Assembly (NCBI GenBank): GCA_029216955.1
Contig: JANAVB010010791.1
Location: forward strand, 5,970,838-6,034,837
DNA length: 64,000 nt
Origin: Iris pallida
Taxonomy: Eukaryota > Streptophyta > Magnoliopsida > Asparagales > Iridaceae
Direction: 5' to 3'
The notes below the pieces were generated by a model, which saw nothing but the letters and a program-made list of their open reading frames with translations, was not told the DNA's origin and did no database searches. The stretch's first letter is position 1, and the number at the start of each line of letters is the position of its first letter. Made by a program: the position numbers and the translations under genes. Shown one piece after another: positions 23,461 through 34,980 of this stretch.

Positions 23461-24228
23461 CTAAACCATTCCAAATTTAAACCAAGACTAACAAGTCATT
23501 CTCGGTCTAGCCAAGACTATCCTAGCAAGCACACTCCATTCCAAGGCTATACAAGCCAACAACACCCAATCTATGTAGCATGCATACATTAGTATCATAG
23601 GATATACATTAGGCAACATTCACATAGACTGTACATGTCTACTCATATCTACACATGCCCATATTAGTTTAGATCACTAGGCATATCAATCATGGCATGG
23701 GTTCATACATTACATGACATTTTTAATCAATCATGGCATTTCCATTCATTACATTTGCATTGCTATGAGTGTGTGCATATATGTGTGTTGTTGAGAGTTT
23801 AAGGTAGTATGTGTGAGTCTGTGTGTTATTGTAGGACAGAAAAGTGTGTGCAGATGTTATCAAGCAGTGTGTTTCATTCCCAAACAGAACCAAGTGCAAT
23901 AAAGACATAAGTTTCTCTGATACATGGCATGTATCAGGTGCAGTGATGGAATTCAAAGCAAGGTAATGTGAAATGCAGTTGGCTCATATTTGTATGAATG
24001 CAGGGTTTAAGTGAAGGTGCAGTTGGTTAAGTGTACAGATAATGAAGTGCAGGCAATGTGAACTAATATAGTGGTTTAGACATATGCGTGTGGCAGAGCA
24101 ATGCAGTGTACAAGCATGTGTCTAATGAAATGCAGGCATATATCAAGGTAGGCAATGCAATGCAATGTGAAGGGTGTATACAACATAGGTATCAGAGGTT
24201 TTGAAATGTTTCTCAAGTTCACTTCAGT

Positions 24229-26880
24229 TTACAAATCGAAGCCAACTATCAATGCAATCCATGAAATTCTCATTAACAACTTGAAATCCCAGTTTAAGGA
24301 AATGAAACAACATTTTTAATATTGAATCAAATGTCAGATTATTCAGGAGGGAATCAATTCTCAATTTCGAATTCCCATCAACCCATAGCTAACAATGATA
24401 GTTTTAATAGGAATCAAATGACAGTTGAATGGACATGGGTCACAAATTCCAGTTCAGTTGAAACTGGGAAACCACTTATCAGTTTTTAAAGTTCAGTTTG
24501 TGTGCATAGGTGATATGGTACCTGTGTGTGAAGGGTGTACAATGGAGTCTCAGTTCTCAGGTTTATTTCCTGTGCATGTATGTGTTAGCATGGATACATG
24601 GGAGTGTTAGGCAATGGCAGTGTCAAATGAAAGCTAATCAGTATAGAGTAATAGGAAGACAGTGATTTAAGAACCTGTGTACAAAATCTCAGTAAACAAC
24701 ATATGAAATATTAGAAATAAATTCCTAACTAACCTCAGTTTAACTCTAACAGTGAATCAACATTCACATATATGAATTCTCAGGTATCCCTTTAATCAGT
24801 GAAATAAAACTAATTTTAGTTTAATTCCTAACAAACTACATATATTACATTTCAAAATTCTCAGGAATCTCATAGACAGTGGTACATGGTGTCTCAGTGT
24901 TCATGTGTTCAGGGAAAACAGTGCCCATGTGTTCATCCCAGTCTCAGGAAATGTGTTCAGACAGTTAACATACAATCCAAACAGTGGATAAACTCTGGAT
25001 ATACATTTCAATCGAAATCAGTTCAATAACCATGAACCTAAGCTACAAAGTTTAGTATCTAAAATAGAAAGAAATCAGTCAGTACATTAAAACCCAAATT
25101 CTAGGTTAAGTTCTCATTCCAGATCAAGAAGCCTAATCTAAACTAAAAACTCGAACTAAACATGCACTAAATAACATGTAGAATTTATCATGACCATCTA
25201 AAACATCAATTTAAAAAATTAAAATGGAATGAACTCAGGAATATACAAAACTGAACACTGTATATCAGTTCAAAGAAGAATTTCACATTCGAATGAACAA
25301 AACACATTAATATGCTAAACCAAGAGTGGGTAATTAACAAAGCATGTGTACACGTGTCTTGTGTGTCCTCACGTGTCCAGGAAACACGACACAGGCATGT
25401 TTAACACGATACAAACACATGGGGTGCACCCAGTGTTGCACATTGTCGTGCACACGTGCACGTGTCTGTAGAACATGACACAGAACACGTGGGGTCTCGT
25501 GGTCATGCCCACGTGTAGCCCACGTATCAGGCTACACATAGGACCCAACACGACATGACCACGTCGTGTCCAGAGTGGACACGACTCGCGTATCAGTACG
25601 CGATTCTGACTGAACGCGCGCGCGTGTGTGACCCGTGTGCGTGACTTCGCGTGTCAGACACGACCCCATTGGACACGAGGCTTGGAGGACAGGTTCGCAG
25701 ACACTGCCCCCTCCTCTCAGTCTAAGCACGGCCCACCACGTGGCCTGTGTACTGAGGACGAGGTCCCGAGTAGCAGGGGAAACCCTGGCCGCGCGCGGGG
25801 CTGTGTCCACGAGTCCAGTGCGACTCGGACACGGCTCGAAGTCACCTTATTCGTGTAAAATCACACAAGCAACATGAAGAACAAATTTCTATTCAAAAAT
25901 ATTTTGAAAACAGCAAAAATCAAACCATTGAGACATAGGTCGAACACCTAAATAGCCTACTGATACGTGTCCGATACGGATACGTATCCGACACAGGTTG
26001 GGTTCAAATCCTATCCGAAGCTAGAGGGGACCTAGGGCTATGCATCCATGATGATAAACCAATAATTTAAATGGAGAATGAGGGATTTACCAATGGATGT
26101 CTCGAGCTCAAAAATTGTCAAAGTGCAGTCCCTTTTTACTGTAGCTCGAGCGCAAGATGATCCCCAAATTAGTATTCTACCTCCATGGACAGCAAGAGGG
26201 AGATGGTTAGGTCACAATGCAAGAAGTTTGGTTGAAAAAGGATGAGGAATGGAGAAGTTATTGAGAAATGAAGTTGAGCTCACCTTGTTCTTGAAAAGAG
26301 AGAGAATGAACAAAGAGGCAATGATCTGGAAGGGATTAAATAGGCTCACCTAGGGTTTTGGGCTGGCCACTTCTAGGGTTTTGGGATCCCATCCAATGGT
26401 CACCCTCACATCATATCAAATCGATGGCTAGGATGGAACCTAGGTTTCAATGCTAGTCTCAACTAACTATTACTAGCTAGTCTAACTTGATCATTCTAAC
26501 CAATGACTAGTCATGACTAATCCAAGCTAACTAACCCTAGTCTAGGCCATGTCTAATCTGGTTTAGGGCTAAACTTCTAGGTTAAGGACTAACATAACAC
26601 ATAGCAATATTTAATTAATAATAAATTCACATGCATCCCAATAAATTCTAATAAATTCTATTAAATTCAAATAAATTCAAATTGACCAAAATACCCTTGG
26701 GCTAAAAATGATATATGAAACACCCTAATCACATGGCTAGGCTCTAGGTCAAGCTGTCTCTAGGGTTACACTAGCAAGACACCAAATCACAAGTCATGAT
26801 TTTAAATAGTTTAAAAAATGATTAAAAATCACCAAAAATCATAATATGAAATAAATATCAATAAATAATAATAATTATAA
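24229..26880 (-). repeat. First copy of the 2652-bp tandem duplication within the E LTR
   Basis: The copy starts at TTACAAATCG (24229). The second copy starts at 26881 with the same bases and, after removal of F and one GTTCT, ends at 58280, totalling about 2646 bp. The heptamer TTACAAA also occurs at 58281-58287, the natural continuation. All three junction points therefore share 7 bp of microhomology. Confidence 0.85.
25351..25742. promoter_or_regulatory. Cluster of seven CACGTG (G-box) motifs in the E LTR
   Basis: CACGTG starts at 25351, 25370, 25453, 25459, 25486, 25510 and 25737. The duplicated block keeps six at about 56855-57145; two of the original sites there read CACATG and CATGTG. 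G-boxes bind plant bHLH and bZIP factors. The cluster lies downstream of the likely start side of the minus-strand LTR, so a promoter role is uncertain. Confidence 0.45.
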
Positions 26881-27204
26881 TTACAAATCGAAGCCAACTA
26901 TCAATGCAATCCATGAAATTCTCATTAACAACTTGAAATCCCAGTTTAAGGAAATGAAACAACATTTTTAATATTGAATCAAATGACAGATTATTAAGGA
27001 GGGAATCAATTCTCAATTTCGAATTCCCATCAACCCATAGCTAACAATGATAGTTTTAATAGGAATCAAATGACAGTTGAATGGACATGGGTCACAAATT
27101 CCAGTTCAGTTGAAACTGGGAAACCAATTATCAGTTTTTAAAGTTCAGTTTGTGTGCATAGGTGATATGGTTCCTGTGTGTGAAGAGTGTACAAAGGAGT
27201 CTCA

Positions 27205-27209
27205 GTTCT
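27205..27209. other. Left target-site duplication of element F (GTTCT)
   Basis: GTTCT precedes the F start TGTAACCCCTC and is repeated at 55959-55963 after the F end CGTGACA. The E LTR reads on collinearly across the join (compare 63288-63310). Confidence 0.95.
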
Positions 27210-28008
27210 TGTAACCCCTCTTCCCAGAATTTTCTTATAATATATTTTATTTATTTATTTAAATTAAATGGTGATTTTTAGAATTTATAAATAATTATTT
27301 AGTTAATTATTACGGTAGAAGATTTTAGCCATGATGGAGTTTTGGAGTACACGGTGACTAGAAATCGTGGCACGGATAGTGCAATGGCGTGCTTAGACTA
27401 GTGTATCAGCCCTGGTAGGGAAGGCCCGGCCATGAGTGTGTCCTAACTAAGAAAACCAGGCCAAGTTGCGACTTAACGTTTACCGAAGATTTATTTATTT
27501 ATTATTTATATTATTGAGTTTTAGGGAAATCGGTTATACCATTTTAGCCCGGACTGGACCCGAACTGAGCCCTAGCCCATGTAGTCATGCGGCACGTCCG
27601 ATGACATGCGTGTTGATGTATTTTGATGAGTGGGTGATTTTCCGTTTTAATGATGTAATGAATACTTTCTAAGTATTCGTAATTTAAATATTATAATATC
27701 ATTATTGGTTGATAATCAATGATATTCGTATAAATGGGCCCTTGTGCATTTCGGAATTATTATACTGCGCATAATGGTATATATACACCATTAATGTTTT
27801 ATTGAATTTCGTTATATTTATTATTATATTATTGAGGTTATTATATATATAATATTATTATTATTAATATTGGTTATATTATACTGTCAACTAAACGTTA
27901 TATATATATACATATTCCTATTTATATAAATAGGCCCTATAATAGAATATATTGGGGTTTTATTTAAATTTCATGAAGAGTATTATATTAGTATATATAC
28001 TAATATTA

Positions 28009-28493
<485 letters not shown>

Positions 28494-28664
28494 AGAGAGA
28501 AATAGGATCAGCATTGTTCCCTTGGAACAGTGGACTCAGGCCCATGCGAACGGCCATTGGATTCAACCGAAGCTCCCAAAACAAACTGCTCAATTGAGCA
28601 ACCCATAACCCGATCTCACCTATACGAGTAAAACAGCAGCAGAAAGAGCCAACCGAGCACGTAT

Positions 28665-28710
28665 TATAAATAGACGAGGGGAGATCGAGAGAATCTCCAT
28701 CAAACCCTAA
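28665..28710 (+). promoter_or_regulatory. Element F LTR core promoter candidate: TATAAATA and telo-box
   Basis: TATAAATA at 28665-28672 is followed about 30 bp downstream by AAACCCTAA (28702-28710), the plant telo-box sequence found near start sites of many translation-related genes. Both are kept in the second LTR (53759-53766 and 53796-53804). Confidence 0.55.
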
Positions 28711-30239
28711 GCCCTAACCCGCGAACCTCTAGGAAGATGTGCGCGGCTGTCAGGAGCGCCGTCGGCCACCATCGCTGGCCGGAGGCCGACCACCGCGCAC
28801 GCGGATGCGCAGCAGTGCACAGCACCGAAGCAAGGCAGCAGCACAGGTAGCCCAAAACCCCCTGTTTGAGGTAGGAATTCTTCCTTGTTCCTCGACGATA
28901 TTGTAAATCATTTTCATAGATTCATTCACAACCTAACCATCTAGAAGTTCATCATTATTCGACAAGAAATTGATTCGAAATCGAGAGAAAACCTAGATTT
29001 TCGAGAAAACAGGACAAAACAAAAACATCTAGAACAGTGATTTGGAAGGCAACTCCTAGCCGATCCATCGACGGTTTTGAAAATCTTTTTAAAGACAGAC
29101 CTAGAGAACCTATACGGCTCTGCAACCTATTTTGCAAAAGTCGAATTGATCGACAGAGCGTCGAGAAATCGGCGTCTCAAATTGACCAAAAACCTGTTTT
29201 TAAAACAGTGAAATTTCAATAAAACTCTCCGGTACGACGTGCGTCCCGCCAATCCGAGCGACGTGGTCGCGAACTGAAAGCATCAAAAGCTGCGTAACGG
29301 CTTCGTGGTCGTGTGGGCTTTGACGGAATTCAAATTGGTCGCGTGTGCGCGACAAATTTGATGCGTATCCGTCGAAATTCACCGTATCGGCCTCTGTGCA
29401 AATTTCCTAATTAGTTTGTGCACGCTCGTCAGATCGAGACGAAACTTGCGCCAGTAGGACCGTATCATTTTTTTGGTCATGTATGCCAAGTTTGGTCCGA
29501 TTCCGAGACAGTTGATTGGATCGTCATTTTGCGGGCCCCATGGTCCGATTCGACGGGCGATTTTGTGCACGGCCCGTCGGAATCCAACTCTGGACATATG
29601 GTTGGGTTTGTATCAGAAAATTGGATCCGTAGACATGTAGTTTGACGACTTTATAGACCGACTCTGGCACGCTTTTCGGTACAAAGTGGGTCCAACGGCG
29701 GACACCGTTTGGCCCGAAATTATCGTTTTGCCCCTGTGTCCAGAATTGGACTTAAGGACAGGCGATCCTAGATATTTTAACTATTCTAAGAACATTGGTA
29801 ATGTTTATTTCAGCTTTCGGGGACTGTTGTACGGGTTTTGACTATTGTGGCACATTGAGTAGTTCAGATTGTCGGTTTTACCAGCAAAGGACCACAGGCG
29901 AGTACAGTTTATTGTCTGCATTTCGATATTGATTTTTACTATATTTCATTGGTTGGCCATTGGTTATGTGATTATTTTCTATTATAAATTATTGAGTCGG
30001 GAATGAGAAGTACCAAGAATGTGTGATCTGACCTTAGACCGTGTAGACCGTGTTTATTATTGCATTTATTTCTTATAGACATTGTAGACAATGATTTATT
30101 TATTACAAAGTAGACAGTATAGACAGTAATTTATTTATTGCAAAGAAGACAGTGTAGACCGTGGTTATTATTGCATTTAAACTGTGTAGTTAGTGATTAT
30201 TATTTTTGTAGACAGTGTTTCTTTATTGCAATATTTTCT

Positions 30240-30304
30240 GTAGACCGTGTAACTGTAGACCGTGTAACTGTAGACCGTATAACTTTAGACCGTGTAGACC
30301 GTGT
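30240..30304 (+). repeat. 15-bp minisatellite, unit GTAGACCGTGTAACT
   Basis: About four units (variants GTAGACCGTATAACT and TTAGACCGTGTAGACC). Looser GTAGACAGTG motifs precede it from about 30110. The second F LTR has five units at 55361-55440. Confidence 0.85.
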
Positions 30305-30750
30305 CGCATAATTGTTCCGAGACCGATCATATATCAAAGGTACTTCTAACAGTTGGGGAAAGTATTTTGTGTCTATTTATTTGTTATTGGTTCCGTATTT
30401 TTTGTTTATTTTTAAAAACATATAATTGATGTCTAACCTCTGTTGTATAGTCATTTTCTTTATTTGAAATTGCATTCAGTGAATTGTGCTCGTTCCATTC
30501 CTGACTGAAAACCAACATTTATCAGGTTAGCCGTGGTTTCACTTAGCTTGGGGAGTGACGGGAATACTTGCAGACAAAAGCCTAGAGACTAGCTAGATAG
30601 TTGAGTTGTAGTTATTCATTTATTTGTACGAGTTTATATTTTTCTACAAATGTAAAACTTGTGATCATTGTAAGTTAAATTAATTATGTGAATGAGCATT
30701 ATTTGTGATTTTGATCTTCATGGCCGTGACAGCGTTCTACCGCCGATACT

Positions 30751-30755
30751 GCGGC
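30751..30755. other. Left target-site duplication of array G (GCGGC)
   Basis: GCGGC precedes the G start TGTAGTGTCC. The right copy at 48848-48852 reads GTGGC, one C-to-T change at a CpG. The uninterrupted F LTR (about 55887) reads CTGCGGCGTAGG across this point. Confidence 0.85.
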
Positions 30756-32227
30756 TGTAGTGTCCCACTCCGCGAAGGCACTAGATAGACAGAAAGATCG
30801 GATTGCTGGCTCTGTAATAGAAGACGATTGATCTGGATGAGTGGACAAAGTCTCATTTGCTGATTCGCTTACGCCTAATAAGAATCTGAGTTTTTGATTG
30901 AATGCTATATTGTTAATAACAAGATAGTAAATCATTGAGTATGCTTTAAGAGAATCCACATATTGCCATGCTAAGAACAAGAAAAGAGTTAACCTGTATG
31001 CTAAGAAGAATTATTGCATGCTAATAAGAAATGAACTGATGCCTGCATGCTAATGTAGAGATGATGCCTTTAATCAAAAAGAACTATTGCCATGCTTAAT
31101 AAGAAAAGGAAAAGAGAATGTTTACATGTCCCTGAATAGAGTATGATTATCAATAGTAGATTCATGCTTGTTGTTATCATGCTTGCTTAAACAGAGATTG
31201 TTTATTGTTTCACCGATTGTTGCTATAGAGAAAGAGATAAACAGAGAAGGCACATTGTGCTGTTAAAGAGATGATACGGCTTGTCCGTATAGAGAAAAGA
31301 GTAGAGCTATTGGCTCGATACATAAAAAAGAAGAAGATGAATATGTTTGCAAGTTGCTTGATCGATGCATGATTGTTTATATGATAGTTGCATTTGTATT
31401 GGTCTAGACGGCTTGTGCACAAGTGGTAGTCTCTCGACAATTCTAGGGGCACCCGGAGTCGATCGGCCTAGGAGAGAACAGGACACCTGGGGCTAGAAGT
31501 CCCCACAGAAAGAGGGGATGTCAGTCTATTAGTAGTTGGGCAAGAAGTTTCGACTGCTAATATGGGTATTGCCCATGGACCACAAGAGTTATTGTCATGC
31601 TGCATATTGATAAGAGTCAAAAGAATATTTTGCTAAGAGCTAACCATGCAGAGAAGAACAGAGAATGACAATGTTGGTTTTATAATGTTTATGCTAATCC
31701 TTGTCTTGTGCAGGGATGGACTGTCGGCTATGGTAAGAATCACTGAAAAAGTGATACACATGTATTGCTTGAGTTTGCTATATGAATTGCTTGAAAAGAT
31801 TAATCTGTTACCAAGAAGTGCTATGTCCACTAAAGTAAAGTTGTAATATCATGCTTGTAATCTGATTCTTAGAACGTCTTAAATCAAAAAAAGAATGCTA
31901 AAGCTGTTGTCCCTAATGAAATGATGTGCTCATGAAACACGCTGCGTACTGCACAAATGAATAGTCATAGTGCTTGAATTGAATAGTCCCATGTATGCTT
32001 GAAATGAAATGTAACAAATGTTGGCTTTTCAAAGATGTTTTCAAAAGAAATATAAACTCACTCTGTATGCATGAAATGTACATAGGTAAAGAGTAGCAAG
32101 ATCACATCACAAGAAATGTTCTCTCACTAAATAAACAGTGATCGTTTCAGACAAATGTAGCTCTTTGTTCACAATCACCAGTATACTGATATACTGACCC
32201 ACCATCAGTCTGCATGCAGGTGCACTA
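30756..32227 (+). repeat. G LTR 1, left segment
   Basis: It starts TGTAGTGTCCCACTCC (other copies: TGTAGTGCCCCGCTCC). It is interrupted at CACTA by copia element H and continues at 41550. Open frames of 65-80 codons recur at the same place in all four LTRs because the repeats are similar. They show no known domain. Confidence 0.92.
32223..32227. other. Left target-site duplication of element H (CACTA)
   Basis: CACTA precedes TGTAGGATCG and recurs at 41545-41549 after the H end CCAACA. The uninterrupted copies (for example 43820-43835) read GCACTATGCATCG. Confidence 0.95.
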
Positions 32228-33356
32228 TGTAGGATCGTTGAGCACTTCTAGAGAGGGGGTGAATAGAGTGCGTGTGTGCAGCGGAAATAAAATCACCAAT
32301 TAAAAATTAAACTATGGCAATGATGTAAGAGCAGTAAATAAAGATAGGAGAATCAAACTCAGTAACACAGCGATGTATACTGGTATCCCTCTGAGAGGAC
32401 TAATCCAGTCTCGAGTACTCTTGCTCGATGTTAATCACTAAAGGCACAAGCTTTAACTGAGTGCTTGCAACTCTTACACCACCGTGCTTGTTGACGAGTG
32501 CACGACCAACTCCAACACACACCGTGCTTGGTGACGAGCGCACGACCAGCTCCACAACGAGAATTTGTTGTTGAAACTTGACGACCTCTTTACAACTCTG
32601 AATAACCAAAAGACTTCTAAATCAAATCTGATAGTACTGGCTTTTGGCTAAGAGAAGTATAGGTGAGATTTGAAATTTTTAGATCACTAGAAAACACTTG
32701 AGATGAATAGAGAAGAGAGTGAAGAATGAATTGATGTTTTGAAATGAAAAGTTCTTCTCTATTTATAGGTGTTTTCACCAACCGAACTCGGGCAGAACTC
32801 GGACAGAGTTCGGATGCAAATATCTCGCAAAATAGACGTTGCTCGCAGATTTGGAGGCAACTGAAGTTTGAATACAAACTGACCGAACTCGGTCAGAGTT
32901 CGGGCCGAACTCGGGCCGAACTCGGCTTGGAGTTCTGTCAGGAGATATAATAAAATTCTTTTGTAAAAACAGTTTACAAACATGTTTTTGGTAATTTGTA
33001 AAATCATTTGAAAAGGAATATTTTCGAAATACATTTTTGAAATATTTGTAATCGAAAATATGAAGGGTAAAAATAGGTTTAGAGAAGGAGAATAATTTTA
33101 ACCCTAAGCCAGTAATACCATACTTGATTTTACAAGGAAATTCCTAGACTCAATAAAGTGTAAAAATACAGAATAAAAGTAGAAAAGAGTCTTCAGAATT
33201 TTTGATGACTTTGACGCTTGGATTTATGCAGTACATCGTCCGTTGAATAAGATTTCATGTATCCTGAAATAGTTAGCAGCATTTTCTATATTTTGTGTAT
33301 GGACTAAAGTATAAGTTGATTATCGAAATCGGGTGTGACCATGGAATGGGCCAACA
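32228..33356 (-). repeat. Element H 3' LTR (1129 bp)
   Basis: On the minus strand it starts TGTTGGCCCATTCC and ends GATCCTACA. It contains a TATA box (plus 32761-32769) with a cluster of CCGAACTCGG-type palindromes upstream of it (plus 32782-32930). Confidence 0.96.
32761..32930 (-). promoter_or_regulatory. Element H LTR promoter: CCTATAAAT box with palindromic CCGAACTCGG repeats
   Basis: The minus strand reads CACCTATAAATAGAG at the TATA box. Just upstream are several copies of CCGAACTCGG or its reverse form, including the exact inverted repeat GAGTTCGG-G-CCGAACTC at plus 32896-32912. The other LTR has the same set (40949-41118). Confidence 0.65.
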
Positions 33357-33370
33357 ATCTCCCCCATTTT
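33357..33370 (-). other. Element H polypurine tract
   Basis: The minus strand reads AAAATGGGGGAGAT directly before the 3' LTR start TGTTGG, the expected plus-strand primer. Confidence 0.85.
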
Positions 33371-33776
33371 GATAATTGACAAACTTGAGTCTATACCAAA
33401 ATATATTTATAAAAAATAAAACAACATATCAAAATACCTGGAAAAAAATTTGTTCTAGCCTTGCATTTGCATTTTGTGATATTTTTGTATACTCATTTTC
33501 TCCCCCTTTGTCAAGTAGTAAAATGAATCGGCTCCCCCGTAAATCATGAAGCCAACAATAGAAAAGACAAGACAAAGTGAAAGAAAAAATAGTAATCACA
33601 GCATAGATAAGTGAAATGCAATAAACTGAAATATCATAAATTTTCTACTAGAAAGTCAACTAGTACAACTGATAAATGGCTAACTGAAAGAGTTTAGACA
33701 TGAAAGTAAAAAGTACTACATGAACAGCATCAAAACTAAACAAAACTAAATCCACTATCCTATGGCTGAATCCACA
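33371..33776 (-). other. Element H 3' untranslated stretch
   Basis: AT-rich sequence between the end of the env-position ORF and the polypurine tract. Another purine run (minus CAAAGGGGGAGAAAATG, plus about 33496-33512) may be an accessory tract. No ORF is supported. Confidence 0.5.
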
Positions 33777-34277
33777 TCACATCTCTGCGTCGTCTGCACC
33801 GGGACGATCATGAGGGAAATAGGCAGTGGTCGGGTCGAAGTACTGAAAAGTAGTTTCATCAGTAAAACGAGGACCAGGGAAAGCAGGATGTGGAAGGATA
33901 GTGAGTGGATGAACTGGATCATGCACCAGGCTGTAATGGAGATCGGCAATGCTGTTTCTCAGCACCTGGGCCTGAGAAATATGCCGGAACTCGGAGTCTT
34001 GATAACGTTGCGTGGATACGGCAACGAAATCATCAAACCGCTGGTAGAAAGCCTGATCGAGTCCAGGGGCAGGGGCCGGAGCAGGAGGAGCATCTGCTGG
34101 AGGGGCCTCAGCATCAGCTACTGGGTCAGCAGGAGCAGCACCGGGAGGTTGAGGAAACCGACGAGAGCGAGTCAACTCAACAGGTGGAGAAGAAATAGCA
34201 CACGTTTCAAGATCAATCTCGAAACGGCGAAAAATACTCGCAAGGTGCATAGGGAAAAACAAGGTTCCTACCTGCAT
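33777..34277 (-). pseudogene. Element H env-position ORF, second part (166 codons)
   Basis: This frame overlaps the end of the 255-codon ORF by 65 bp and extends it after an apparent single-base frameshift. It has a short basic start (IFRRFEIDLE), a Pro/Ala-rich linker (about residues 43-75) and an acidic, aromatic-rich end (PTTAYFPHDRPGADDAEM). No membrane segment or signal peptide is evident. The internal Met is unlikely to be the real start. Sireviruses are known to carry an env-like ORF here, but this one shows no recognisable envelope features. Confidence 0.7.
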
Positions 34278-34980
34278 TCTTGCAGTTGAGCATCCAAGAC
34301 ATCATGGTTTTTGGAATGGAGAAAGGAATTCCAAAATGAATGTGATACAAAGCAGAGAGTTCCAAAAATGTGACCTCATCGGTAGAGCCTTTCTTCGGAA
34401 GAAGGGCCGAGAAAATCATACGATGAAGTTCGTAAAAATTCTGGTTAAGATGTCTAGAAAATATTCTCCGAGGAGGAGGAGTAGGGTGACAAATCAATTC
34501 CCTAAAAGAAGCTAAAGTGACATCGGCAGGGAACTGAATATGGTGGATGTCAACAAGAGCATCACCAAGATCAGGAACGTGAAAATATTCACTGATATCG
34601 GTGGCACTAAATTCTAGTTCCTGTCCAGCGACGCAGGAATAGAAATTTCCGTTTTGTTGTACTTGCAAATTGCAGTAGAACATACGGACAGCATTGTCGA
34701 AAATACTATCTTGGACTTCGAAAAAGTCGCGAAATCCAAGTTGATCAAAAACAGGAGCATATTCAAAGAAGGTTGTAAAGTTGACAAAGGCTCCAGTACA
34801 AATACGACGTAAAGAAAAGGAATCAAACCAGAGATTTGAGAAGTCTCTGTCGGGAAACAGAGTGCCATCAAATTCCTCGGGATCTCTAGGTTTGGCTGGA
34901 CTGAAGAGACTAGCCGGAGTGTAGTCGGATGAGGAGGAAGCACCCTGAGAAGAATTTCCTCGTTGACGCTTCGGAGCCAT
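34213..34980 (-). CDS. Element H env-position ORF, first part (255 codons)
   Basis: It begins with a basic, Ser-rich leader (MAPKRQRGNSSQGASSSSDY) and continues into a globular region with aromatic-rich segments (LWFDSFSLRRICTGAF, ATDISEYFHVPDLGDAL, FLELSALYHIHFGIPFSI). The pattern resembles the domain often annotated in plant LTR elements as 'putative plant transposon protein'. I cannot confirm this without a profile search. ATG at 34980 lies in a good context (ATGGC) about 115 bp downstream of a candidate internal TATA box. It ends early at 34213 in a frame different from the matching downstream ORF. Function unknown; no transmembrane helix seen. Confidence 0.72.
   Translation of the reverse strand: MAPKRQRGNSSQGASSSSDYTPASLFSPAKPRDPEEFDGTLFPDRDFSNLWFDSFSLRRICTGAFVNFTTFFEYAPVFDQLGFRDFFEVQDSIFDNAVRMFYCNLQVQQNGNFYSCVAGQELEFSATDISEYFHVPDLGDALVDIHHIQFPADVTLASFRELICHPTPPPRRIFSRHLNQNFYELHRMIFSALLPKKGSTDEVTFLELSALYHIHFGIPFSIPKTMMSWMLNCKNAGRNLVFPYAPCEYFSPFRD

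Larger units (their letters stand above)
22171..27209 (-). repeat. Element E 3' LTR, left segment, with most of one duplicated block
   Basis: It begins TGTCACGACCCGCACCC and is collinear with 60903-64000. At 26881 the sequence jumps back: TTACAAATCGAAGCC here repeats 24229 onward. This marks a tandem duplication of 24229-26880. The second copy runs 26881-27209, is broken by F, and resumes at 55964. Open frames of 61-106 codons are not supported as genes. Confidence 0.88.

Noticed and set aside
24425..24610. 61-codon frame kept in both E LTRs (also 63162-63347)
   Set aside because: It is conserved only as part of the LTR, lies on the strand opposite to E transcription, and shows no domain.
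27466..27672. 68-codon hydrophobic frame kept in both F LTRs (also 52978-53184)
   Set aside because: It lies upstream of the LTR TATA box in U3, so it is not in the element transcript. It is kept because the LTRs are paired.
28702..28721. Telomeric repeat or interstitial telomere at AAACCCTAAGCCCTAACCC
   Set aside because: Only two or three partial units. It fits a promoter telo-box better than telomeric DNA.
30740..30760. Gene-like GC-rich terminator at the CGCCG hairpin
   Set aside because: It is a shared LTR end module of E and F. There is no upstream gene and no bacterial context.
31646..31846. A 66-codon plus-strand frame repeated in all G LTRs (also 43246, 45524, 47800), with a 65-codon frame on the opposite strand
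   Set aside because: It recurs only because the LTRs are near-identical. No domain, no promoter position, and it lies upstream of the LTR TATA box.
34213..34980. Calling the extra H ORF a true envelope gene
   Set aside because: Its position matches Sirevirus env-like ORFs, but no signal peptide, membrane segment or envelope motif is visible; I kept a neutral description.
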